The position numbers and the translations under genes are program-made. From Acidaminobacter sp. (GTDB lineage: Bacteria > Bacillota > Clostridia > Peptostreptococcales > Acidaminobacteraceae): 64,000 bases of DNA. Positions within the stretch are counted from its first letter, which is position 1; each line of letters opens with the position of its first letter. Below, in pieces: positions 1-8,204 of this stretch. The DNA is taken from positions 16,969 to 80,968 of the forward strand of contig NZ_JAOTSB010000015.1 of assembly GCF_030247605.1 (NCBI RefSeq), in the 5' to 3' direction. Under the pieces are notes generated by a model. That model had not been told where the DNA came from and did no database searches. It saw only the letters and a list, made by a program, of their open reading frames with translations.

Positions 1-80
1 TGCATTTTTAAAAATTCAACAAGATCTACGCTATTGGCTCTTTGCTTTTGATCGTCGGTAAAATGAATGTATGTCCCCAT
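1..80 (-). CDS. Toprim/DUF3991-type primase-like protein, N-terminus only
   Basis: The first 26 codons of a minus-strand gene are visible before the window ends. The start reads MGTYIHFTDDQKQRA, which resembles the N-terminus of the DUF3991/toprim proteins common in Firmicutes conjugative elements ('YIHFT-E-QK-RAN-VDLV-FL'). An AGGCGG ribosome site lies 6 bases before the ATG at 80. The family is thought to prime or process element DNA in the recipient. Only the N-terminus is seen, so the domain call rests on that short match and on its position next to the relaxase. Confidence 0.6.
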   Translation of the reverse strand, partial: MGTYIHFTDDQKQRANSVDLVEFLKM

Positions 81-90
81 AATGCACCGC

Positions 91-222
91 CTATTGTCTT
101 CTAGTTCCTATACGATGAAACGCCGTCATTTTTACTGGACGGCGTTTCATGTAGGAATTGATGTTTAACTTTTCAAAATTTCTATAGATTGATTTTGATT
201 TGGTTTTTCGATTTTCCTTCAT
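91..222 (-). CDS. Small basic protein, 43 residues
   Basis: An ATG at 222 is preceded by GGAG with 7-base spacing and opens a 43-codon frame rich in Lys and Arg. It stops at 91, just before the ribosome site of the primase-like gene. The frame runs intact through the hairpin at 105-157. Size, strong ribosome site and tight packing favour a real gene between the relaxase and primase genes. No family is recognised. It could instead be a chance frame in a leader. Confidence 0.4.
   Translation of the reverse strand: MKENRKTKSKSIYRNFEKLNINSYMKRRPVKMTAFHRIGTRRQ
105..157. repeat. Long dyad in front of the primase-like gene
   Basis: ATGAAACGCCGTC (115-127) and GACGGCGTTTCAT (138-150) are a perfect 13-base inverted repeat with a 10-base loop, extended by TTCCTA/TAGGAA outside. 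There is no T-run on either strand, so it does not look like a simple intrinsic terminator. It may be an RNA structure or a protein-binding site controlling the primase-like gene. Confidence 0.6.
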
Positions 223-291
223 TCAACTTCTCCTCGTTTAATAGGTTTAGGAATCAAATGTGACTATTTCTTATTTCTGCAATAAACATTA

Positions 292-2973
292 TCAAATTAG
301 CATCTCATGATCCTTATCATTTCTTTTATGACCTTGCGCCACCTTCTTCTCCTTCAACTTTCTAAGCAGTTTACTATCAATTTTCATTCCATTTGAGTTC
401 CTATGTGGTATCAGGTTCTCTTCAAAGATCTTTCCCATATGATTCAGCAGACGGGATATGACAAGTGCTACAGAAGGATCTTTGAACTTATCAATATTAT
501 CTAAAAAAAGTTTTGCATATTCGTTCCCTTGCTTAGCAGATAAGGTCAACCACTTGATTGCTTGGTCCTTATCTTTAGCGACATCTTTACCAAGCAGATA
601 GGTCTTACCTAATAGATACTGCGAAAACGGATTTCCAGCTTCTGCAGAGCTTGTCAGATAAAAAATGGCCCTTTCAATGTTCTTTGGATTCTCCTTTCCT
701 TGCAAGAACAGCTTCCCAAGCTGATAGCTTGCCCACTGATTTCCATATTCATGAGATGTCTCAAAGCATCGAATCGCTTGGTTTATATTTTTAGTCATTA
801 CCTTACCTTCAAGAAAAAGTTTTCCAAGTAAATAGACTGCGGATGATTTAATATGTTTTGGTACTAAATCATCACTGTTTGTAACGGCACTCAGAAACTC
901 GATTGCTTTTTTCAATTCTTCTGGATCAGGGTTATCCTCTTTAAGAACTATCTTTGCTAGTGCGAAGCTTGAATATACATTGCCAAGCTTTGCTGATTTC
1001 TCATAGTAATCTTTAGCTCTTAGCAAATCTGGCTCTGTTCCAATACCATTTTGAAGCATCCACCCCAAACGATACTGGATTTTTTCATCATGACTAGTGT
1101 TCTCTAAGACTTCAAAACCACTGAAAGCTCTTTGAAAGTGATGTCCAGATTTTGTTCCGTTTTGATCGGTACCAATTCCGTCACGATACATCTTGGCCAC
1201 TTCAAAATCTGCATAAGGAAAATTTTGATTTGCAGACTTCAGGTATAGCTCAAATGCTCTTACGAGATTTTGTTCAACACCTTTCCCTCTGTGGTACAGT
1301 GCTCCAAGAGAATACTGTGCATATTTGTATTTTTTCTCTGCTGATAAATGAAACCACTCAGCTGCAATCTGATAATCTTGTTCCGTCCCAAGTCCTACGG
1401 CAATCATTTTACCTATGCGGTATTCAGTGTATTTCCAAGGTTTCTGTGCCTCCACTTCTTGAAAACCCGAAAGTGCTTTTACATAATATTCATGAGCAAT
1501 CTCATGATCTTTTTCAACACCAAGACCGTCTGAATAAATTCGCCCTATGTCATAAACGGCGAGTACATTTCCCTTTTGTGCTTCTTCCGAAAGCAGAGAA
1601 AGTGCTTCACCAAAATCTTGTTGAATCTCCTCCGTGCCAAAAAGATAATCACGAGCCAGTTTATATTCATCAGTCCATTTCACAAACATATTTTCAGAGG
1701 TTTCACTACTTACGATACTTTCGACACTTCCTAATGATTCATTGTCAATTTCTTCTGGACTGTTGACAACAAAAGCTTCATTGCTTTCAAAAATCTCTTC
1801 TAGCAATTCGCCATCATCTATTCCATCGAGCTCATTGATATCATATGCATCCATCGAAAACTGATTAGCTTCAGCAATGATCATGTTCTTGATTGACTTG
1901 AATTCTTTCTGTTTTGAAAGTGGAAGATGCTCAGAGAACTCATCCATATAACTATTTATTACTTCTTCCCGCATTTCGTACCACAGCTCGTAGGCTGTTG
2001 ATACAACTTGCTCTTTAGAAATTTCATCTATAAGCTCATCAACTATCGCCTTTAACCCAGGAGTAAGATATCCATATACTTTTTTGCCTGTAGCTGACTT
2101 AAGTTCTTTTGAAAGGTGCAAAAAGAGTTCTTCAATTCTGGAATTATTTACAGTACCCACTTTTATTTCTTGAATGAGTTTAAGCATCACCTTGCGACTT
2201 TCACTTTTAAGTTGATCGCGTCTTCGAGTCTGCTCTTCATAGATTGAATGCATCTCATTTTTAAAAACACTTTTTACAAGCCCAGACTTCATCTTATCGA
2301 TACCTTTTTTCGTGAGGTAACCTTCTCTAGGATTTGTCGAATAGCACACCATATGCACATGAGGATGATGACTCTCGTTATGAAATGCTGCATACCATCT
2401 AAAATTCTCAATCGGAATCTTCATCGACTCTGCGATTTCAGGAGCAAAATAAGAAAGCATATTGTGCCAAACTTCAGCACTATCAAATCCTGTGCGAATC
2501 GCATCTTCTCTTCTAAGTGAAATGATTGGAATCCAAATGTTACCGGTATGATTACTAACTTCTTCGGCAATACGACTTAATACAATTTCATCATCTCCAC
2601 CAGTGAATAAACCATGTGTTCCCTTCCGCTGGACCCTTGGACGATTGGCAATATAGTCGATATAGTTTTTTCGCTGACCTATCTTATCGATGTTCTGTTC
2701 TAATGCAATTGAAATAAATTCTGATGCATTCTCAACTGTTTTATTTTGAGCGTAGTCTTCATACTCAAATAGATCCTTGGTTTCAGGAAATTCCTGAATG
2801 ATTTGACGAATCAAATCTTCTTGTTTCAAACTAGATGGAAGAGTGGCCTTGGACTTCGATATTTTTTCGACACCGCTTCTTGTCGCCATGTAGGTCACTA
2901 GATTTGAAAGATGAGAAGCAGTCTTCTTTCTGCCTCCTTTCAAATAAGGACATTTCAAAATGATTCTGGGCAT
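292..2973 (-). CDS. MobP-family relaxase with C-terminal Sel1 repeats
   Basis: This 893-residue protein should nick oriT and pilot the transferred strand. The N-terminus has the MobP3-like layout: a motif with Tyr28 in 'VTYMATR', the probable catalytic tyrosine, and a histidine triad 'HNESHHPHVH' near residue 195-205 that binds the metal. From about residue 440 to 860 there are roughly nine Sel1-type repeats (pattern A-Y-LG-Y--G-GV--D---A--W---A--G). Sel1 repeats form a protein-binding solenoid, and their fusion to a relaxase is unusual in length. The ATG at 2973 follows GGGAGG with good spacing. The accessory gene lies 14 bases upstream. Confidence 0.85.
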   Translation of the reverse strand: MPRIILKCPYLKGGRKKTASHLSNLVTYMATRSGVEKISKSKATLPSSLKQEDLIRQIIQEFPETKDLFEYEDYAQNKTVENASEFISIALEQNIDKIGQRKNYIDYIANRPRVQRKGTHGLFTGGDDEIVLSRIAEEVSNHTGNIWIPIISLRREDAIRTGFDSAEVWHNMLSYFAPEIAESMKIPIENFRWYAAFHNESHHPHVHMVCYSTNPREGYLTKKGIDKMKSGLVKSVFKNEMHSIYEEQTRRRDQLKSESRKVMLKLIQEIKVGTVNNSRIEELFLHLSKELKSATGKKVYGYLTPGLKAIVDELIDEISKEQVVSTAYELWYEMREEVINSYMDEFSEHLPLSKQKEFKSIKNMIIAEANQFSMDAYDINELDGIDDGELLEEIFESNEAFVVNSPEEIDNESLGSVESIVSSETSENMFVKWTDEYKLARDYLFGTEEIQQDFGEALSLLSEEAQKGNVLAVYDIGRIYSDGLGVEKDHEIAHEYYVKALSGFQEVEAQKPWKYTEYRIGKMIAVGLGTEQDYQIAAEWFHLSAEKKYKYAQYSLGALYHRGKGVEQNLVRAFELYLKSANQNFPYADFEVAKMYRDGIGTDQNGTKSGHHFQRAFSGFEVLENTSHDEKIQYRLGWMLQNGIGTEPDLLRAKDYYEKSAKLGNVYSSFALAKIVLKEDNPDPEELKKAIEFLSAVTNSDDLVPKHIKSSAVYLLGKLFLEGKVMTKNINQAIRCFETSHEYGNQWASYQLGKLFLQGKENPKNIERAIFYLTSSAEAGNPFSQYLLGKTYLLGKDVAKDKDQAIKWLTLSAKQGNEYAKLFLDNIDKFKDPSVALVISRLLNHMGKIFEENLIPHRNSNGMKIDSKLLRKLKEKKVAQGHKRNDKDHEMLI

Positions 2974-2987
2974 AGGTCACCTCCCAT

Positions 2988-3407
2988 CTATTCTTCTATC
3001 CCTTGTTGAAACTTCACAGCCTCATCCATACTTATCCTCCCTTTAGTTTTTTTCACTTCATTGACACACCGTCCACGAAGCTTTCGCAAGTCTTCATCAC
3101 CGATTTCAAGTCCAGCTGCGAGGATATTCATCATCATGGACATTTCAACCGACAAGCGAAATAAATTATTAGCTTGTCGATTTTCCGTTTCTTTTAGCAC
3201 GCCTTGTATTGCACCGAGAATTATTTTTGAAAGATACATAGTGCTGTCCTGTGCACTTAAATATCCTATATAGAAATTAACTGCTTGCTCGACAAACTCT
3301 GTATGATTCCTCATGTTGTTGCTTTCCATGAGATTATTCATCTTTTCGATCATTTCAGGGTAAAGCCAAGCCACAACACGCTCCTTCAATTCACTCTTTT
3401 TCTCCAA
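2988..3407 (-). CDS. Ribbon-helix-helix-like relaxosome accessory protein
   Basis: A 139-residue protein sits directly upstream of the relaxase and directly downstream of the candidate oriT. The first 45 residues ('ERVVAWLYPEMIEKMNNLMESNN..TEFVEQAV') fit a ribbon-helix-helix fold (beta strand, two helices). The rest is helical and Met-rich. By position it resembles MobC-type proteins that bind oriT and help the relaxase. The start is a TTG at 3407 with GGAGG 7 bases upstream. No specific family is certain. Confidence 0.6.
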   Translation of the reverse strand: MEKKSELKERVVAWLYPEMIEKMNNLMESNNMRNHTEFVEQAVNFYIGYLSAQDSTMYLSKIILGAIQGVLKETENRQANNLFRLSVEMSMMMNILAAGLEIGDEDLRKLRGRCVNEVKKTKGRISMDEAVKFQQGIEE

Positions 3408-3561
3408 ATGTTGACCTCCTTTCTTTACAGCACCTCTTACAGCACCTAAATCTCAGGTGTTTTCTAGGCTTTAAAGCCATCTACAGCACCTTACACAGCA
3501 TAATTGTCGTTTTACAGCACCTAACACTTCATTCGTGAGAATCCCTAAAACCTTTAGAATT

Positions 3562-3582
3562 GCGGTCGGCACTGCCGACCGC
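3562..3582. repeat. Perfect 10-base inverted repeat in the candidate oriT
   Basis: GCGGTCGGCA and TGCCGACCGC are separated by one base. The element is GC-rich within AT-rich DNA and lies between the iterated GGTGCTGT boxes. It is a candidate relaxase recognition hairpin. Confidence 0.7.
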
Positions 3583-3794
3583 TGTGAGTGCAAGGGGCGG
3601 TTCACAGCACCTTGCTTTATCCCGCACCAGAATCATAAATAGAATCAGGCACGATTAACCCCTATTTTAGACTTTGATTTCCGATCACATGCCAGATTTT
3701 ATTTCTGCCAAACTCGGCTCAAATTTCGCTCAAATGTTAGCAGGGGGTAGTGTTACTCCACTCCATGCTAAATAATCGCACACAGGGGAAATAA

Positions 3795-3809
3795 CGGCTC
3801 AAAAAGCCG
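3795..3809 (-). terminator. Weak hairpin after the DUF6103 gene
   Basis: CGGCT-caaaa-AGCCG lies 5 bases beyond the stop codon of the DUF6103 gene, followed on the minus strand by TTATTT. The stem is short, so termination may be partial. Confidence 0.4.
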
Positions 3810-3814
3810 ATTAA

Positions 3815-4075
3815 CTACTGCCCTTCATGAGATGTTGGAATGGATCTCGGCTGAGTAATCGTTTTGATCACTTTTTTTGTCTTTTCTGGCGCGATTTCGT
3901 CCTCTTCTCGTTCGTCAATGTATTCTCTGACATTGGCCGGCACGTATTTCTCGTAAAGCTTTTGTAGCTGATCCGCCATCTCTGCCTGCAGATCGGCCTC
4001 TTTTTTCTCCATATACTTCTTAATCGCTCTCAGTTTTTCAGCCTCAAGGCTGATTGCAATTGTTTCTTTTTTCAT
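3815..4075 (-). CDS. DUF6103-like small protein (first paralog)
   Basis: An 86-residue protein. The N-terminal half ('KKETIAISLEAEKLRAIKKYMEKKEADLQAEMADQLQKLYEKYVPANVREYID') has the DUF6103 pattern: a short beta strand, a helical stretch and 'LY-KYVP--VREYI'. The fold suggests a ribbon-helix-helix-like binding protein; function is unknown. Start chosen at the ATG at 4075 because GGAGG lies 9 bases upstream; the ATG at 4084 is too close to that site. It is paralogous to the next upstream gene. Confidence 0.65.
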   Translation of the reverse strand: MKKETIAISLEAEKLRAIKKYMEKKEADLQAEMADQLQKLYEKYVPANVREYIDEREEDEIAPEKTKKVIKTITQPRSIPTSHEGQ

Positions 4076-4138
4076 AATCGACATCCTCCAAATATGATTT
4101 TTCATAGCTTTAATGTGCAATGTTAAGATGAGAAAAGT

Positions 4139-4549
4139 CTACATAGACATGCTCATCCCTTGTGATTGTTCTTCACTTTGCTCCTGATTTTCATCTGCAC
4201 TTTCGGATTCAACTAACTGATTTGAGTCCACAGTCTCCTCATTTTGTTCTCTGGCGTTACGTCTTCTGCCACGTGTCGAAGGCGTTGGTGCGATTATTTC
4301 TTGTGCTTGTTCTTGTGCTTGTTCCTCTGCTTCAACCCTGACTTCAGTTTGCAGACCTTCCGCAGGATCGTTTCGATCAAGGTATCTTCTTGTTGCTGCA
4401 GGAACATATTTTTCATAAATACTTTTGATATGACCCTGCAATTCTTTTTCAACAGTGGTATCCTTTTCGTCCATATAAAACTTGAGCGCCTCCAACTTTT
4501 CTTTTGGAAAGCTCACCTGAAGCGTTGTTTTTTCTGTTGTTATACTCAT
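4139..4549 (-). CDS. DUF6103-like protein with acidic Met-tailed C-terminus
   Basis: A 136-residue paralog of the neighbour at 3815-4075. The first 62 residues share 'EKLEALKFYMDEKD....IYEKYVPAATRRYLD'. The second half is a disordered Gln/Glu-rich tail with a basic patch 'TRGRRR' and ends in GMSMSM, one of six Met-rich tails on this element. The ATG at 4549 has GGAGG 9 bases upstream; a GTG in the same frame 9 bases earlier is too close to it. The fold suggests DNA or protein binding; function unknown. Confidence 0.65.
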   Translation of the reverse strand: MSITTEKTTLQVSFPKEKLEALKFYMDEKDTTVEKELQGHIKSIYEKYVPAATRRYLDRNDPAEGLQTEVRVEAEEQAQEQAQEIIAPTPSTRGRRRNAREQNEETVDSNQLVESESADENQEQSEEQSQGMSMSM

Positions 4550-4561
4550 GATTTGCACCTC

Positions 4562-4942
4562 CTAATAGTTGAAACTAGTAACGATCATTCTCGGTTGTGC
4601 CTCTGGCTCATCACCAGTAAATACAGGGGCATACTTAAATTCACTAGCGAACACATCCATCTGCTCATCTGTTAATGAAATAAATTCACCATCATCGCTA
4701 TCGCCACAAATGAAAAAAGGACCGGCAATAATGTCGTTACCAATCCTTCGATTCAACTCCATTCCATTCAATTTTCCTTCTTCATTCACAACAGCAATGC
4801 AGTTATTATCCAGATAAACACATTCAAACATACCTTCTACTTCAGCTTGAATCCCTTCAAGGTCATTGACCATTTCTTTTTCATAAGGCATTTTCCCGGG
4901 TTCAATTTTCATTACCTTAATCGTATTTTCGTTTTTCATCAT
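4562..4942 (-). CDS. DUF3846 domain protein
   Basis: A 126-residue protein with the DUF3846 signature: an N-terminal 'IKVMKIEPGKMPYEKEM-NDLEGIQAEVEG' followed by 'CVYLDNNCIAVVNEEGKLNGMELNRRI...IAGPFFICG'. The family is common on Firmicutes conjugative elements and phages and has no established function. It lies 11 bases downstream of the DUF6329-like gene in the same operon, with GGAGG ahead of the ATG. Confidence 0.8.
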   Translation of the reverse strand: MMKNENTIKVMKIEPGKMPYEKEMVNDLEGIQAEVEGMFECVYLDNNCIAVVNEEGKLNGMELNRRIGNDIIAGPFFICGDSDDGEFISLTDEQMDVFASEFKYAPVFTGDEPEAQPRMIVTSFNY

Positions 4943-4953
4943 CGTAGTCCTCC

Positions 4954-5529
4954 CTACATTCCCATGTTTTGTTCTAACTCAGATGGATTGATATTCTTGC
5001 AGAAGTCGAGGTAAAGCGTCATATCAAGACAATCCTCCTCTAAGTTAATTTCCGCCATTTCTTCTCTGCCCTGAAGCTCGTTCACAAGCAATGTGCCTAT
5101 TCCGTTATTCACTTTCACATTAAGACTGTGCTGTTCAGCGATTTCATCAAAGTACACAATCCAACTACCATTCGATGTATTTTCGGCGGCCTCCTGTAGG
5201 ATTTGATCTGCTACTTGAGAGATTTGCTGATCAATGTACGCCTTAATATTAGGCATGAAGCTGATGTATCTTGCATAGTTATAGCCGCTGCTATCAATCA
5301 AAATTCCGTCACCACTTTCTTCATTCAGTGCAAGCAGACAGTGGGTTTGTCCAGATTGGTCTGTGAACATATCTTCTTTTTTATCTGAAATAAAGGACCT
5401 ATCCCTAAGTAATCCTTTTGAAAGCTCATCATATTCACTCTGGTTCATCAGCTGTATAGCTTCAATCACACATGGCTGTGTTTCTAGTTCGCTTACTTTT
5501 CTAAAAAATATAGCATTTGTTTTTAGCAT
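4954..5529 (-). CDS. DUF6329-like protein
   Basis: A 191-residue acidic protein. The stretch 'LLRDRSFISDKKEDMFTDQSGQTHCLLALNEESGDGILIDSSGYNYARY' matches what I recall of DUF6329 proteins of clostridial conjugative elements. The C-terminus ends in EQNMGM, a Met-rich tail shared in style with five other proteins here. No catalytic motif is apparent. It sits between the M23 peptidase and DUF3846 genes in the transfer operon. Confidence 0.6.
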   Translation of the reverse strand: MLKTNAIFFRKVSELETQPCVIEAIQLMNQSEYDELSKGLLRDRSFISDKKEDMFTDQSGQTHCLLALNEESGDGILIDSSGYNYARYISFMPNIKAYIDQQISQVADQILQEAAENTSNGSWIVYFDEIAEQHSLNVKVNNGIGTLLVNELQGREEMAEINLEEDCLDMTLYLDFCKNINPSELEQNMGM

Positions 5530-5544
5530 TTCACCACGTCCTTT

Positions 5545-6624
5545 CTAAGGTAAGTAATTTCTTGGATTTTGTTTTTCACCGCCCACTCTGATTTCAAAAT
5601 GTAGATGGTTTCCTGTACTTCTTCCAGTAGAGCCGACCTTGGCAATCTCTTGACCTACAGTTACGGGTTCTCCCTCACTAACAAGAATTTTCGAGCAATG
5701 CCCATACAAAGTGATAACGCCACCGCCATGATCAACAACGACATGATAGCCATATCCAGAGGTTGAGTACCTCACCAACATGACAGTACCGCTTAGAGCC
5801 GAGTAGACAGGTGTTCCTTTGGGCATCCCCAAATCTATACCACCATGCCCTCTTTTCTTTTTGGTAAAAGGATCCGCTCGATATCCAAATTCGCTCGTCA
5901 CAGCACTCCTCCAATTAGCACCGACAGGCGAACAGAACCCATCCTCACCAATGAAAGGTTCCGTTGAAACTGCAATTCCATTAATAAAATCGTCAAACTC
6001 ACTACCGTAAGTAGGCGCAGGTTTTCCATACAAAATCCGATAATAGATTTCTGTTGCGTTTGCTTTATTTTCACTTGTGATGGTACTGCCCATTGTCATA
6101 TCAATATTTTTATAGATGTTAGGCTGGTCTTTTATTGGAACTGTAACGGTATAAACTTCAGTATGAGTTGTTCCGTCTTCACCAATCACCGACCTTGTGC
6201 GTTCTTCATAAGTTACAAAGCAATCAACAAATGTCTTGCTGTTTACCTGGGATGGCTGCTCGGCGCCGAAATACAGAGAATAAAAAATAGCCTTGATTCT
6301 TGTTGAATCCAGACTATCTCCACCCTCCATACTTGAATTTACCTCTTTTATCGCATCATCAAGAACAGAAAAACTACCCCGCATATTCTCGATGTGCTCG
6401 CGATACTCTGCCGGCACACTCCCTGCTATGGCACCTCCATGAAAGCACAGTTCAAGTGCTGTATTGTTATGATTTGCAGACCCAGAAAGCATCCCGCAAA
6501 GGATAGCGATTAACACAATGATTGGAGACAGTATAGCGACTATCGTCCACCCAACACTTTTTCTAATTCTTTCATCACTAAGGGCCATTGCCACAGCTCT
6601 AGCCACTAAAACAGGATCCGCCAT
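5545..6624 (-). CDS. Membrane-anchored M23 (LytM) peptidase of the transfer apparatus
   Basis: This 359-residue protein should open peptidoglycan for the conjugation channel. One membrane segment lies at about residues 24-45 ('VGWTIVAILSPIIVLIAILCGML'). The extracytoplasmic region ends in a peptidase M23 domain at about 240-355 with the zinc ligands of 'HGGIDLG' and 'GNHLHFE'. The usual N-terminal lysozyme domain of such proteins is not recognisable. It lies in the transfer operon between the gamma-glutamylcyclotransferase-like and DUF6329-like genes. Confidence 0.85.
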   Translation of the reverse strand: MADPVLVARAVAMALSDERIRKSVGWTIVAILSPIIVLIAILCGMLSGSANHNNTALELCFHGGAIAGSVPAEYREHIENMRGSFSVLDDAIKEVNSSMEGGDSLDSTRIKAIFYSLYFGAEQPSQVNSKTFVDCFVTYEERTRSVIGEDGTTHTEVYTVTVPIKDQPNIYKNIDMTMGSTITSENKANATEIYYRILYGKPAPTYGSEFDDFINGIAVSTEPFIGEDGFCSPVGANWRSAVTSEFGYRADPFTKKKRGHGGIDLGMPKGTPVYSALSGTVMLVRYSTSGYGYHVVVDHGGGVITLYGHCSKILVSEGEPVTVGQEIAKVGSTGRSTGNHLHFEIRVGGEKQNPRNYLP

Positions 6625-6630
6625 TTTTTA

Positions 6631-7134
6631 TCACCACCACCCGAGTCCATACATATTATCTTGTTCGTAGTCTTCAACTTGCTCTGATTCCATTCGTTCT
6701 TTGGTATACTCGACTGCCCGTTCTAGAATTTCCGTATCAAAACCTGCGGCCTGATAGCCTTCTTCAATGGTTCTCAAATAGAAATCAGATGGAATACCAA
6801 GCAAATGACCTTCTGTCATCACATAGACAAAAGCCGACACAGACTCACCATCTACCTCAAGTTCTACAGTTTCTTTGTCATAAAATCTCGGATATCCTTC
6901 ATATCGGTCTAGTGCAATTTCATCCTTTGGACCAACAGACCAAATCATAGCAGGAACAGTGCTACCTTCCTTTGGCTCTATCGTTGCATAAGCACCCGTT
7001 TTAGAACCTCTGAATAGCAGTTCGTAATCTTTGATTTCAGTTGTCCCCACTGGTTTTGCTGTGGGACAACGTTGTTTCATTTGGGGCAAATTCATATTGC
7101 TACCATAGGCGATATATAGTTTTTCTTTCTGCAT
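6631..7134 (-). CDS. Gamma-glutamylcyclotransferase (AIG2/GGCT-like) family protein
   Basis: A 167-residue protein with the GGCT substrate-loop motif at the N-terminus ('YIAYGSNMN', residues 7-15) and the family's acidic region 'PKDEIALDRYEGYP'. GGCT-fold enzymes release gamma-glutamyl groups as 5-oxoproline. It sits 8 bases downstream of an amidoligase gene. Published comparative genomics has paired these families (amidoligase makes, GGCT removes, a gamma-glutamyl-type amide link). Substrate unknown. AGGAGG precedes the ATG. Confidence 0.8.
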   Translation of the reverse strand: MQKEKLYIAYGSNMNLPQMKQRCPTAKPVGTTEIKDYELLFRGSKTGAYATIEPKEGSTVPAMIWSVGPKDEIALDRYEGYPRFYDKETVELEVDGESVSAFVYVMTEGHLLGIPSDFYLRTIEEGYQAAGFDTEILERAVEYTKERMESEQVEDYEQDNMYGLGWW

Positions 7135-7142
7135 TTTTCCTC

Positions 7143-8192
7143 CTACATTCCCATAGACATAGAAAAAGCAGGAGACTCTTCCTCCTGCTGAATTTCTTCA
7201 ATGACTACATATTCTGTTTGATTTATTACTGATGCACTAGGTTCAATGAGCTCTAGCTCCTTTTTCTTTCGAAGTCTTTCTTTCTGTGCAATGGCCTGTT
7301 CTGGGGATTTCCATGCGATGTTCCCTTCAAGATGATCTAACAGATGCTTTCGTGCTGTTTTAAATTCATCTCCGATAAGACCAAGGCGAAGTAGCCAAAC
7401 ACGGAACGTATATTTCTCATTGTCTGATACCGTTTTGATAGGACTCGCTGAGCGTTGATTGTAAGCTTGGGCTGTAATTGCCATGCAGAACTGAACATAA
7501 GCTTTCGCCTTACCTGCATGAAGAGCTCCATTAAACGCTCTGAATTCAATCGTTCCCTTTTGAAAGACAGAATGAAGATTAAGGCAGTGATACCTACTGT
7601 CATGATAATGCTGATAGCTGCCATCGTTCCCCTTGTACCAAAGGTTCTGCAACTGACTTATAGTTTTAGGCTTATGGCGGTTCATGCTTTCGAGAAACTC
7701 TGAATCGATTTTCTTGCAATATCGCCGTTCTCTCTGTGAATCCACTTGTAAAGCACGGTAGACCATGTCTTCTTTCGAAGCAATAATATTCACCAAATTT
7801 CTGAGCTGATACGCTTCAAAGGGTGCTGCATTGATGTGAATATGAATGCCACATGATTTGTTACTGAAAGCCCCTGCCTCTCTAAGCACTCGGATCATCT
7901 CCTGAATCTTTTCAATGTCCTCATACCTACAAATCGGACTTACCAGTTCAACACTGTAATCTCGGTCGGCAATCTGCTTGCGGTTCCCCACTTTTTTCTG
8001 GCACTGAATGCTGGCATCACTGACCAGTTTCCACTTTCTGTTTTCACTATCAGCTACAGTATAAGTGCCATACCCACCTCCCTCATAATCTGTATAGCCG
8101 CCAAGATATTCTGAAAGCACCTCGGCAGCTCTTTGTCTTGTAATGCCCGTCATTTCAATTTCAATTCCAAATTTCTGATCTCGTAGGTCCAT
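7143..8192 (-). CDS. Amidoligase family protein
   Basis: A 349-residue enzyme of the amidoligase family (glutamine-synthetase-like fold). The N-terminus 'KFGIEIEMTGITR' carries the conserved Glu residues of the first strand, 'CGIHIHIN' is the conserved His motif near residue 115, and 'IEFRAFNGALHAGK' is the typical C-terminal strand. Such enzymes form amide bonds using ATP, perhaps modifying peptides or cell wall. It is followed by the GGCT-like gene. Its own C-terminus is SMSMGM. Target unknown. Confidence 0.85.
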   Translation of the reverse strand: MDLRDQKFGIEIEMTGITRQRAAEVLSEYLGGYTDYEGGGYGTYTVADSENRKWKLVSDASIQCQKKVGNRKQIADRDYSVELVSPICRYEDIEKIQEMIRVLREAGAFSNKSCGIHIHINAAPFEAYQLRNLVNIIASKEDMVYRALQVDSQRERRYCKKIDSEFLESMNRHKPKTISQLQNLWYKGNDGSYQHYHDSRYHCLNLHSVFQKGTIEFRAFNGALHAGKAKAYVQFCMAITAQAYNQRSASPIKTVSDNEKYTFRVWLLRLGLIGDEFKTARKHLLDHLEGNIAWKSPEQAIAQKERLRKKKELELIEPSASVINQTEYVVIEEIQQEEESPAFSMSMGM

Positions 8193-8204
8193 GAAGTCAC
8201 CGCC

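Larger units (their letters stand above)
3408..3814 (-). other. Candidate origin of transfer (oriT) region
   Basis: This 407-base gap before the accessory and relaxase genes holds five exact copies of ACAGCACC (GGTGCTGT on the minus strand) at 3427-3434, 3439-3446, 3483-3490, 3514-3521 and 3604-3611, plus a degenerate copy near 3495. It also holds the perfect palindrome GGCTTTAAAGCC (3467-3478), the dyad CTAAA-ACC-TTTAG (3545-3557) and a strong hairpin at 3562-3582. Iterated boxes plus a hairpin beside a relaxase operon is the usual architecture of an oriT with accessory-protein sites. The nick site cannot be placed from sequence. Confidence 0.6.

Noticed and set aside
115..150. Intrinsic terminator after the relaxase
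   Set aside because: The stem is strong but neither side has a T-run, so it was listed as a dyad.
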